A stretch of DNA of 64,000 bases from Streptomyces sp. CHD11 (lineage in GTDB: Bacteria; Actinomycetota; Actinomycetes; Streptomycetales; Streptomycetaceae). The DNA lies in the NCBI RefSeq assembly GCF_018638295.1, contig NZ_JABTTS010000008.1, forward strand, positions 1-64,000, written 5' to 3'. Below are positions 17,799-25,196 of this stretch, in pieces; the first letter of the stretch is position 1; the number at the start of each line of letters is the position of its first letter. Below the pieces are notes generated by a model that saw nothing but the letters and a program-made list of their open reading frames with translations, did no database searches and was not told where the DNA came from. The translations under genes and the position numbers were made by a program.

Positions 17799-18752
17799 TC
17801 AGAAGCCGAGGCGCCGCAGCTGCTTCGGGTCGCGCTGCCAGTCCTTGGCGACCTTCACATGCAGGTCGAGGAAGACGGGAGTACCGAGGAGCGCCTCGAT
17901 CTGCTTGCGGGACTTGATGCCGACGTCCTTCAGGCGCTTGCCCTTGGGGCCGATGACGATGCCCTTCTGGCTGGGGCGCTCGATGAACAGGTTGGCGTGG
18001 ATGTCGAGGAGGGGTTTGTCGGCGGGGCGGTCCTCGCGCGGCAGCATCTCCTCCACGACCACGGCGATGGAGTGCGGGAGCTCGTCGCGGACGCCCTCCA
18101 GGGCCGCCTCGCGGATCAGCTCCGCGACCATGACCTGCTCGGGCTCGTCGGTGAGATCGCCCTCGGGGTAGAGGGCGGGGCCCTCCGGCATCAGGGGGAT
18201 CAGGAGGTCGGCCAGCAGGTCGACCTGCTGGTTCGCGGTCGCCGAGACCGGGACGATCTCCGCCCAGGTGATGCCCAGCTCCTTGCCGAGCTGGTCCACG
18301 GCGATCAGCTGCTCGGCCAGCGCCTTGCCGTCCACCAGGTCGGTCTTGGTGACGATCGCGATCTTCGGGGCCTTCTTGATCCCGGCGAGTTCCTTGGCGA
18401 TGAAGCGGTCGCCGGGGCCGAGCTTCTGGTCGGCGGGGATGCAGAAGCCGATCGCGTCGACCTCGGCCCATGTGGTGCGGACCACGTCGTTCAGCCGCTC
18501 GCCGAGCAGGGTGCGCGGCTTGTGCAGGCCCGGGGTGTCCACCAGGATCAGCTGCGCCTCCGGGCGGTGCACGATGCCGCGCACGGTGTGCCGGGTGGTC
18601 TGCGGGCGGTTCGAGGTGATCGCCACCTTCTGCCCGACCAGAGCGTTCGTGAGGGTGGACTTGCCCGCGTTGGGGCGGCCCACGAAGCAGGCGAAACCGG
18701 CCCTGTGGACGGCCTCGGCCGGCTGCTCGGATGACTGGGTACGAACACTCAT
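17799..18752 (-). CDS. era: GTPase Era (ribosome assembly)
   Basis: A 317-residue GTPase that binds 16S rRNA during 30S assembly. The G1 motif GRPNAGKST, switch region with TTRHTVRG, G3 DTPG and G4 TKTD are intact. A C-terminal KH RNA-binding domain contains GPKG. ATG 18752 is preferred: the AGGGAGA sequence is about ten bases upstream, whereas it nearly touches the alternative ATG 18761. Unlike the usual order, era is here convergent to the upstream cluster and separated from the deaminase-like gene by the secreted protein and GH1 genes. It borders the accessory island. Confidence 0.95.
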   Translation of the reverse strand: MSVRTQSSEQPAEAVHRAGFACFVGRPNAGKSTLTNALVGQKVAITSNRPQTTRHTVRGIVHRPEAQLILVDTPGLHKPRTLLGERLNDVVRTTWAEVDAIGFCIPADQKLGPGDRFIAKELAGIKKAPKIAIVTKTDLVDGKALAEQLIAVDQLGKELGITWAEIVPVSATANQQVDLLADLLIPLMPEGPALYPEGDLTDEPEQVMVAELIREAALEGVRDELPHSIAVVVEEMLPREDRPADKPLLDIHANLFIERPSQKGIVIGPKGKRLKDVGIKSRKQIEALLGTPVFLDLHVKVAKDWQRDPKQLRRLGF

Positions 18753-18848
18753 GCCGCCCATTCTCCCTGATCCACGGAGGCCGACGAACCAGCGGTGGCG
18801 CCGGGCGGCGGCTCGCGCGGGCCCGGTGGACGGGCTCGTCGCCCGGCG

Positions 18849-18905
18849 TCAGCCGAAGGCCTTGACCGTGTTCCAGTCCACGCCCAGGACGACCTTCACC
18901 TGATT
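18849..18905 (-). pseudogene. C-terminal gene remnant, LytR_C-like
   Basis: The minus strand encodes a short tail, VKVVLGVDWNTVKAFG, followed by a stop. It looks like the end of a LytR C-terminal-type domain, which often finishes with a hydrophobic-LGxDW segment. Upstream sequence changes directly into an IS-type hairpin, so the rest of the gene is gone. The assignment is tentative because only about 17 residues remain. Confidence 0.3.
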
Positions 18906-18913
18906 TCTAGCCA

Positions 18914-18951
18914 GGAAGCCCGGGGCTTCAGCCCCGGGAGGAATGGCTTCC
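18914..18951 (+). repeat. solo IS200/IS605-type right-end hairpin
   Basis: CCCGGGGC (18919-18926) and GCCCCGGG (18931-18938) pair around TTCA, and GGAAGCC/GGCTTCC (18914-18920/18945-18951) form an overlapping outer repeat. The sequence resembles the 3' ends of tnpB-carrying IS605-family elements, such as the one at 50602 in this window, but no tnpB lies beside it. It is best read as a stub left by a lost element. Confidence 0.5.
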
Positions 18952-19049
18952 TTGGTGTGCGACGTTGGAGTGGCTGCGGTCGCGGCGACGGCACAGACCT
19001 GAACTACGAAGTCGCGCTCTCGCACCCCGTGCCATATATCATCGGCGCT

Positions 19050-19433
19050 ATGGACAGTGGGCGGTACTCGATCGAGATCGAGCCGGAGGTGCGGCTGTGA
19101 CTGGAGAACATTCCCGCCCATCACTACAAGCAGGCCGAACGCGTCGCCGACCTGCTCGCCGAGCAGCCCACCACGCTCGACGAACCGCACTCCCGCCACC
19201 TGGGCGGCAAGCCCCGTGAGCTGCGCTTCCGCCTGGGCGATGCCCATCAGCGGATCACCTACTGGCTGGCGCCCGGCCGACGTGTCGTGCTGCTCACCGT
19301 GTTCCGCAAGACCAGGATGCGCGAGCAGGCCGAAGTGGACCGCGCCCACGCCGCACAGCGATTGTGCGAGGCAGAGCATGAAGCCGCCGCCGAGCACGAC
19401 CTCTACAGCCGCAACCTCAAGGAGAACCGATGA
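19050..19433 (+). pseudogene. RelE-like (phage Gp49-type) toxin, nonsense mutation
   Basis: Reading from ATG 19050, MDSGRYSIEIEPEVRL is followed by TGA at 19098-19100. The same frame then continues for 110 codons with typical RelE/HigB-like sequence (LENIPAHHYKQAERVADLLA, HLGGKPRELRF, ITYWLAPGRRVVLLTVFRKT). In this family the position usually holds Trp, so TGG to TGA is the simplest explanation. No ATG or GTG lies near enough downstream to restart. The full frame would be 127 residues and its stop overlaps the antitoxin start (ATGA). Toxins of this type are ribosome-dependent mRNA interferases. It appears to be inactivated. Confidence 0.8.
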
Positions 19434-19768
19434 ACCACAGCGAATGGAGGACCCGTCGCCACCGCCAGCTGCTGGGCGAGCACCTGGACGCTGACCCCGA
19501 GTACGACCGGGTCTACGAAGAGGCCGGCCTGGCCATGACGTTGGGCAAGGCCGTCTACGACCGGCGTAAGCAGCTGGGACTGAGCGAGGCCGATCTCGCC
19601 GGGCGCATGCACGTCGGCGTCGATGACATCGAAGGCATCGAGACGGCCACCGAGCTGCCGCCCATCGCGGTCATCATGCGCCTGGCCCGCGCACTCGACC
19701 TCACAGTGGACGTGCACGTCGCCGGCGGAGACGAGCCCACCGTCACCATCGTCGCCCCAGCGGCCTGA
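19430..19768 (+). CDS. XRE family antitoxin
   Basis: A 112-residue protein with a central helix-turn-helix (residues about 40-95, including LGKAVYDRRKQLGLSEADLA) typical of HigA-like antitoxins paired with RelE/Gp49-type toxins. The start overlaps the stop of the toxin pseudogene, the normal toxin-first order for this class. Antitoxins of this kind neutralise the toxin and repress their own promoter. Here the toxin is broken and the antitoxin frame is intact, so it may persist as an autoregulator or as an anti-addiction gene. Confidence 0.8.
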   Translation: MNHSEWRTRRHRQLLGEHLDADPEYDRVYEEAGLAMTLGKAVYDRRKQLGLSEADLAGRMHVGVDDIEGIETATELPPIAVIMRLARALDLTVDVHVAGGDEPTVTIVAPAA

Positions 19769-19782
19769 GGCGGGGAGGAACC

Positions 19783-20019
19783 ATGCAGGACCCGCCTTCC
19801 GCGCTCGGACGTGAGCTCGGGCAACTCGTCCACGACCGGCGCATCGAGCTCGGGCTGTCCCAGGCCGAGCTGGCCGAGCGGTGCGGGATGAAGCAGCCGC
19901 AGATCTCCCGCTTCGAAGGCGGTGGGACCGTGCCCACGCTTCCCCTCCTGCGCCGCCTGGCTCAGGCTCTCGGCGCCGACCTGACCATCAGCCTCACCCC
20001 GCACGACGAAGCCGCTTGA
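19783..20019 (+). CDS. small XRE helix-turn-helix protein
   Basis: A 78-residue protein consisting almost entirely of a Cro/C1-type HTH (LSQAELAERCGMKQPQISRF is the recognition region). GGGGAGGAA lies just before ATG 19783. It follows the antitoxin by 14 bp and resembles a HigA-like antitoxin itself. It may be a second antitoxin or a transcription factor of the same unit. The left end of the IS630 element begins about 40 bp downstream. Confidence 0.75.
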   Translation: MQDPPSALGRELGQLVHDRRIELGLSQAELAERCGMKQPQISRFEGGGTVPTLPLLRRLAQALGADLTISLTPHDEAA

Positions 20020-20066
20020 CACGCATTCGGAATTCCTGGAATTCCCCAGGCGGTGTAGACCGCTGA

Positions 20067-20092
20067 CGCTGACGTTGAAAGGGTGGGGTGAC
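20067..20092 (+). repeat. left terminal inverted repeat of the IS630 element
   Basis: The 26-bp sequence beginning CGCTGACGTTGAAAGGG is the exact reverse complement of 25165-25190. A TA dinucleotide, the IS630 target, lies at 20056-20057, just outside an imperfect outer extension. Confidence 0.85.
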
Positions 20093-20096
20093 TGGG

Positions 20097-20215
20097 TTAC
20101 GAGGGCTCCAGCGCCAGTCCGGTCTCGGCGATGAAGCCGTTGAGGACCTCGGGTCGACGTTGGATGCCGCGTAGCCGGTTCTTCACGAGCAGGAGTGAGG
20201 TCTTCGATCGCGCGG
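20097..20215 (-). pseudogene. IS630 transposase, C-terminal fragment
   Basis: The minus strand encodes about 38 residues ending VKNRLRGIQRRPEVLNGFIA-ETGLALEPS and a stop. This matches the usual C-terminus of actinobacterial IS630-family transposases (basic LxRMQxRPxxLxGFxAxTGL pattern). The stop lies five bases inside the terminal repeat. The left limit of homology near 20215 is approximate. The DDE catalytic core is absent. Confidence 0.7.
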
Positions 20216-20504
20216 AAGCGCGCGGGTTCGCAGAATCATGGGCGGCGCATATGGCGAACCTGCGCGCCGATACCGGATTGGCGCAGCTGGCGCGGACGGG
20301 TTCGTCTGGGAGTCGACCACAAAGGTGGCCAAGAACTGTTGCAGAAACGGCTCACACGGCCGCACGGCACCGTGGCCTGCGGTCTTGTATCCGTGGCGGC
20401 GATGCAGCGACGTCCCGGTGGGATGCGATGCCGTGCCCTTTCCAGCTCGCGATCGTTAGGCCGTTCGGTCACAGTCGGTTCAGGTCTACGGGGGAAGGAC
20501 GGGC

Positions 20505-21110
20505 GTGGAGGTCAAGGATGTGCACCATGCCTACCGGCAGCGCGCGGTCCTGCAAGGCGTTGATCTGAGGCTTCGGGCCGGGACACTGTGCGGGATCGTC
20601 GGGGAGAACGGCGCCGGCAAGTCCACCCTGCTGAAAATCCTTTCCGGTGAGCTGCGGCCCACGCGCGGCACGGTCCGTCACAACGGGCGGTTCGGCTACT
20701 GCCCGCAGCAGGTGGTCCTCAACGACGCGCTGACCGTCCGGCAGCACCTGACGTATTTCAAGACGGCCTACCGGCTGGCCGATGTGCGTTATGCCGAGGA
20801 GATCATGGAGATTCTGGGCTTCACCGGGTACGTCGATGAGCGGGTGGGGGTGCTGAGCGGTGGCACGCGGCAGAAGCTGAACGTGACGCTGGCGCTCATG
20901 CACGATCCGCAAGTGCTTCTTCTGGATGAGCCGTACCAGGGGTTCGACTGGGAGACCTATCAGCGGTTCTGGGATTTGGCCGGGCGGTTGCGGGATGCGG
21001 GGCGCTCGGTCCTGGTCGTCTCCCATCTGGCATATGACACGGAGCGTCTGGACGAGCTGTGGCGCCTGGACACCGGCGTGCTGCGCCAGGGCGAGGCGGT
21101 CGCCGCGTGA
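20505..21110 (+). CDS. ABC transporter ATP-binding protein
   Basis: A 201-residue nucleotide-binding domain of ABC-2-type exporters: Walker A GENGAGKST near residue 34, Q-loop PQQ, signature LSGGT, Walker B VLLLDEP and the switch His in VVSH. It is shorter than average but all catalytic motifs are present. The GTG start follows GGGGGAAGGAC. Its stop overlaps the permease start (GTGA), so the two form one transporter, probably a homodimeric exporter. It is the first gene of the cargo. The substrate is unknown; proximity to the prenyl-synthase fusion suggests a lipid or terpenoid, as inference only. Confidence 0.88.
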   Translation: MEVKDVHHAYRQRAVLQGVDLRLRAGTLCGIVGENGAGKSTLLKILSGELRPTRGTVRHNGRFGYCPQQVVLNDALTVRQHLTYFKTAYRLADVRYAEEIMEILGFTGYVDERVGVLSGGTRQKLNVTLALMHDPQVLLLDEPYQGFDWETYQRFWDLAGRLRDAGRSVLVVSHLAYDTERLDELWRLDTGVLRQGEAVAA

Positions 21111-21919
21111 GGGATCACCTGACACACTTCGCTGTCGCCACCCGGTTCACGCTGATCGAGCACGGCCGCAACCAGTTCGCCATGGCCTTGGTGGTCGTGT
21201 TCATCCCGGTGTGGACGACCCTGGCCTTCGCGGTCATGCCTGACACTCCGGCCCGGATGCGGCTGCGTGCCACCGGGGAGGCGCTGGCCCCGCACGGCAA
21301 TGAACTGACCTCGATCAGCGGTGCGCTCAACGCGGTCACGCTGATCACCGGTTTCATGATGTTCGCCGCCACGTTCTCCGGCAGCGGCTTCGACCGCCGA
21401 CTGGCCATGGCCGGCTACCCGCGCGCCCACCTGGTTCTGGCCAAGGTCACCGCCCTGGCGCTGATCTCGGCCGCGGTCGCCGCCTACGCCACCGCCGTCG
21501 CCTGCCTGGTCTGGACACCCCGCCAGCCTCTCCTGCTCGCCGCCGCCCTGTTCTGCGCCGGACTCACCTACGGCGCGCTGGGCGTCGGCTTCGGCTGTCT
21601 GCTGCGCCGGGAAGTGGAGGGCATGTTCGCCATCTTGATGACCAGCATCATCGACCTCGCACTGCAAAACCCCATCTCCAGCTCCGGAGCCGACAGCCCG
21701 ATCCTGCGCCTGCTGCCCTCCTACGGAGCCATGCAGGCCAGCACTACGGCCGGGTTCTCCACCAACCCCGTCCCCGGGCACCTGGCCATCCAGCTGCTGT
21801 GGTTCACCGGCGCCGCCCTCATCGGCCTCTTCGCCTTTCACCGCCGCACCCGCAATACCCTCCTCCGCCGCACCCGCACCCACCAGCCCTTCACCACCCC
21901 CGCCGCGGAACACGCCTGA
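21107..21919 (+). CDS. ABC-2-type transporter permease
   Basis: A 270-residue integral membrane protein with about six hydrophobic segments (for example FAMALVVVFIPVWTTLAFAV and the region from LLLAAALFCAGLTYGALG). This is the usual size of an ABC-2 permease partnered with a separate ATPase. GTG 21107 overlaps the ATPase stop, which defines the start; the open frame upstream is antisense-like. The C-terminus is a short Arg/Thr/His-rich cytoplasmic tail. It probably forms the membrane half of the exporter encoded here. Confidence 0.85.
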   Translation: MRDHLTHFAVATRFTLIEHGRNQFAMALVVVFIPVWTTLAFAVMPDTPARMRLRATGEALAPHGNELTSISGALNAVTLITGFMMFAATFSGSGFDRRLAMAGYPRAHLVLAKVTALALISAAVAAYATAVACLVWTPRQPLLLAAALFCAGLTYGALGVGFGCLLRREVEGMFAILMTSIIDLALQNPISSSGADSPILRLLPSYGAMQASTTAGFSTNPVPGHLAIQLLWFTGAALIGLFAFHRRTRNTLLRRTRTHQPFTTPAAEHA

Positions 21920-22075
21920 TCACCAGCCGCTCACACGCTGGAGAAAGGGCGCTCGTTCCCGGCGGCCACCCCCCTGGCCCACACCGGCCGTGCCCTGGGG
22001 GCCGGCGATCGTTGCGTAGTCGGGCCGTCCTGCGCCCGGACAAGAACCGACCTACCTCAAGGAGCCCTACCCGCC

Positions 22076-22660
22076 ATGATCTTCTCGCGTGCCATCCAGC
22101 GTGCCGCTCTCACCACGGTGGTCCTGTCCGCCTCCGCCCTGACCGTGTCCGCCTCCGCGGCCACCGCGCCCACCTCGACGGTGACCGCGCCGGCCTCGGC
22201 AGTGACCGTGCCGGCCCTCGCGCAAGCGGCCGAGATGCCGCCCGCCTGCCAGTCAGCTCTGCTGGACACGCTGGAGAAGTTCCCGGTCGTGGATTACACG
22301 GTCCCCGAGAAGGTCCAGAACACCGCGCTGGTGGAGTTCCTCAACCTCAGCGACGCCGACCAGGCCGTCTTCACAGCGGCGGCATGCACCGCCTGGAACA
22401 ACTGGGCCACCGCCAACGGCAAGGCCGTCGCCGACGACCTGGACACCCGCTACCGGGCCGCCGCCGCACCGGTGTGCAACAAGTTCGCCCGCTCCACCCT
22501 CGCCACGATCAAGAAGTACGCGCCCAACATCCCCGCCGAGACCCGGGAACTGGAAAGGGTCGCCAAGAAGGTGTGGGCGGCCACCATGCAGAAGCTGGAG
22601 ACCCAGGCCACCAACGCCGACTGCAAGAGCACCTACAACACGGTGAAGGCCGGCTGGTAG
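22076..22660 (+). CDS. secreted helical protein with four cysteines
   Basis: A 194-residue precursor. Residues 1 to about 30 form a Sec signal peptide, then comes a Thr/Ala/Val-rich spacer to about residue 58. The mature domain is mostly helical and has four Cys, in PPACQSALL, AACTAWN, APVCNKF and ADCKST, which could form two disulfides. A good ribosome binding sequence (AAGGAG) precedes the ATG. No known family was recognised. It lies between the exporter and the prenyl-synthase fusion, all on one strand, so it may be an extracytoplasmic partner of that system. Confidence 0.7.
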   Translation: MIFSRAIQRAALTTVVLSASALTVSASAATAPTSTVTAPASAVTVPALAQAAEMPPACQSALLDTLEKFPVVDYTVPEKVQNTALVEFLNLSDADQAVFTAAACTAWNNWATANGKAVADDLDTRYRAAAAPVCNKFARSTLATIKKYAPNIPAETRELERVAKKVWAATMQKLETQATNADCKSTYNTVKAGW

Positions 22661-23027
22661 AGACCATGTAGGTCGGGGTCAGCGAGCGCCGGTGGCGACA
22701 GGTTGAGCCACCCGTGGCAAGGGTGGGTGAACTCCTCGATGCAGACGGTCCGCGGAAGACCGCAGCGGTGTGGCCGGCCCTCTTCGATCGCGGGACGGGC
22801 GTAGTGGGATGACGTTGTCGGGGACAGGCTGGTCCTGGCTGTCGGATCGCCGGAGGATGAGAACGGCTGCCGCGGGGGCCATTTCCTCCGCTCGATGACT
22901 GCCTGCCGCCGACGCACCCACTCCGCCGCCCGGGCCAGAAGCCGGGAAAGCCAGCCTCCCCGGGCCACGCCGAACGCCCACGTCATCGGCAACGCGGACA
23001 CCGAAGCACACTGAGGTCTCCATCCCC
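22661..23027. other. 367-bp gap inside the cargo, no gene recognised
   Basis: Between the secreted protein and the fusion enzyme. It has lower coding regularity than its neighbours, and the open frames on the minus strand have no recognisable protein signature. A promoter for the fusion gene probably lies here, but no convincing -35/-10 pair was identified. Confidence 0.5.
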
Positions 23028-24866
23028 ATGCGCACCACCACACAACTCACCACGGCAGACCGCAAGGCGGCCCTGCCCGCACAGCAACGGCGGCCCATTG
23101 CCCGGTCGCTTCCGAGTGAAGCCCCGGACCTGCGGGCCGCGTACCGGCTGTGCCGACGCACCACGCGCGTGCACGATACCGGGATCTACGCCCTCATCCG
23201 GCTGATGCCGGCCGTGCTGCGCCCGGCCGGCTGGGCGTTGTGGGCGGCGGCGAGCGTCCTGGACGACCTCGCCGACCAGCGGGACGCGCAGCCGGCCGAG
23301 CGTGAGGCCCGCGTCGAAGCGTGGACCCGAGCCCTGCAAGACGACCTGGCGGCCGGCACCAGCACCGATCCGGTCCGCCACGCCCTGGTGGACACCGCCC
23401 TGCGATGGCATCTGGACCTGTCCAGCCTGCAGGGCGCCATGACCAGCACACGCGACGACGCCCGCGGCCGGCGCTTCGCCGACTGGGACCAGTGGCGCGC
23501 TTGGTGCACCGAGGCAGTGGTGCCGTGGGTCGACCAGCTACGGCACCTGTTCGAGCAGGCCGGAGCGCCGATGACGCTCCGGCTGGACCGGCACAAGGAC
23601 TACGCGCAGTTCGTCGACGGCGCCCGGCTCACCGACATCCTCACCGACCTGAGCACCGACCTCCCCCAAGGCGACCTGCTCCTGCCGCACGAAGCCCTGG
23701 TCGCCTTCCCCGGCGTGGAAGACGACCTGCGGCAAGGTCGTTGGAGCCCGGCCACAGCGGCGCTGATCGGGGAGATGACGGCCCTGGCCCGCCAGTGGCT
23801 GACCCAGCCCACAATGACCAGGGGCATGCACCCGGGCGCCTCCATCGTCCTCGACACAGCCGCCTGCCTGATGCGCGCCCAACTCGATGCCGTCGACGCC
23901 GCCGGCCCCGCCCTGCTCAAGCGCGCACCCCGGCCCACCCTGGTCGCCCGCGCCCGCATCCTCGCCCCCGCCCGCCTCCGCGCGCACCTGGCCTGGAGCC
24001 TGACCCCGCTGACCGCCCCCGGGCCCCGACGGCCCTCGGCCCTCCTGAGCGCTGTGAGCCCGGCAGCCGAGAGCACCGCCCTGCGGCCCCCGCTCCCGCA
24101 CCCAGGCGGGGCCCGGCCCCCGCAGATCCCCGCCGACCGGATGCCCGCCCACGTGGCGGTCATCATGGACGGCAACGGTCGCTGGGCCAACCAGCGCGGC
24201 CTGCCCCGCCCAGACGGCCATCGAGCCGGCGGTCCCGCCGTCCACGAGATGATCTACGGCGCCCTCGAGATCGGCCTGCCCCACCTGACCCTGTACGCGT
24301 TCTCCACCGAGAACTGGAAACGCGACACCGACGAGATCACCACCATCCTGGACGCGATCCGACACGACCTCGACGAAGGCCCCCTGCGCGACCTCGACGT
24401 ACGCCAGCGCTGGCTGGGCCACCCCGACAAACTCCCCGACGAACTCGTCCACGCCTTGCGACGCGAAGAGCACCGCACCCGCAACCGCACCGGCCTGACC
24501 CTGACCGTGTGCATCAACTACGGCGGCCGCGACGAGATCACCCGCACCGCTGCCGCCCTCGCCCAAGCAGTCCGCGCAGGCGACATCGACCCCCGGTTCA
24601 TCGGCGAGGACGACTTCGCCCGCCACCTGCCCCACCCCGACATGCCCGACGTCGACCTGCTGTGGCGCACCGGAGGCGAACACCGCACCTCCAACTTCCT
24701 TCCCTGGCACGCCACCTACGCCGAACTGCACTTCACCCCCCGCTACTGGCCCGACGTCGACCGGCGTGATCTGTGGCAGGCCATCACCGCATACAGCCGA
24801 CGCCAACGCCGCCACGGCGCCACACCCCTCACGACCACCCGCAGCACGGCCCAGGCCAGCCGGTAG
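23028..24866 (+). CDS. squalene/phytoene-synthase-like and cis-prenyltransferase fusion
   Basis: A 612-residue two-domain enzyme. Residues about 30-330 match the trans-isoprenyl head-to-head (squalene/phytoene) synthase fold, with first aspartate motif DDLAD at 79-83 and second motif DILTD at 203-207. After a Pro/Ala-rich linker (about 330-375) comes a complete cis-prenyltransferase domain: catalytic Asp381 in [23 protein letters not shown], the RxGxEhRTSNFLPW signature and the YAELHF glutamate. Both active sites look intact. The window has a separate housekeeping uppS at 43134, so this copy is likely specialised. A plausible reaction is making a Z-polyprenyl diphosphate and joining or rearranging it, but the product is unknown. 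Confidence 0.82.
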   Translation: MRTTTQLTTADRKAALPAQQRRPIARSLPSEAPDLRAAYRLCRRTTRVHDTGIYALIRLMPAVLRPAGWALWAAASVLDDLADQRDAQPAEREARVEAWTRALQDDLAAGTSTDPVRHALVDTALRWHLDLSSLQGAMTSTRDDARGRRFADWDQWRAWCTEAVVPWVDQLRHLFEQAGAPMTLRLDRHKDYAQFVDGARLTDILTDLSTDLPQGDLLLPHEALVAFPGVEDDLRQGRWSPATAALIGEMTALARQWLTQPTMTRGMHPGASIVLDTAACLMRAQLDAVDAAGPALLKRAPRPTLVARARILAPARLRAHLAWSLTPLTAPGPRRPSALLSAVSPAAESTALRPPLPHPGGARPPQIPADRMPAHVAVIMDGNGRWANQRGLPRPDGHRAGGPAVHEMIYGALEIGLPHLTLYAFSTENWKRDTDEITTILDAIRHDLDEGPLRDLDVRQRWLGHPDKLPDELVHALRREEHRTRNRTGLTLTVCINYGGRDEITRTAAALAQAVRAGDIDPRFIGEDDFARHLPHPDMPDVDLLWRTGGEHRTSNFLPWHATYAELHFTPRYWPDVDRRDLWQAITAYSRRQRRHGATPLTTTRSTAQASR

Positions 24867-24888
24867 CGGTCACTCCGTTCGTTTGACA

Positions 24889-25134
24889 GACCCCCGCCTG
24901 GCCATCGCTGAGCTGACACGGAAAGCCGCCGGAGCCCTTGGACACCAGAGCCGCTCTGCCGCCCTTGCGCCAGGCAGCGTGCCAGGCGTACGCCGACTTC
25001 CGCGACACCCGTAACCGGCGGGCCGCCTCCGGCGGCCGCACCCCCTGCTCGAACATCTCCGCGGCCTCGAAGCGCGCCGCTTCACGCTTCGCCCGCCCCG
25101 CAGCGGTCAGACCGCCGCCATCCGCGTACCTCAT
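24889..25134 (-). pseudogene. IS630 transposase, N-terminal fragment
   Basis: From ATG 25134 the minus strand encodes about 80 residues with the winged helix-turn-helix of IS630-family transposases (MRYADGGGLTAAGRAKREA, then PPEAARRLRVSRKSAYAWHA and SKGSGG). Homology ends near 24889, just after the stop of the cargo fusion gene. The catalytic DDE domain is missing. Together with the C-terminal piece at 20097-20215 it forms one split gene. Confidence 0.8.
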
Positions 25135-25164
25135 GACGAGGATGTAACACCACCAACGCCCGCT

Positions 25165-25190
25165 GTCACCCCACCCTTTCAACGTCAGCG
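25165..25190 (-). repeat. right terminal inverted repeat of the IS630 element
   Basis: Exact reverse complement of 20067-20092. It lies 30 bp upstream of the transposase start codon at 25134. A second, imperfect copy of the ACGTTGCCGCTGACG-type motif extends outward to about 25203. Confidence 0.85.
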
Positions 25191-25196
25191 GCAACG

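Noticed and set aside
19098..19100. Selenocysteine at the in-frame TGA of the toxin gene
   Set aside because: The family normally has Trp there, no SECIS-like hairpin was seen and selenoproteins of this family are unknown.
20216..20504. Small minus-strand frames between the transposase tail and the ABC gene
   Set aside because: They contain no recognisable domain and no start signal; probably non-coding or badly decayed.
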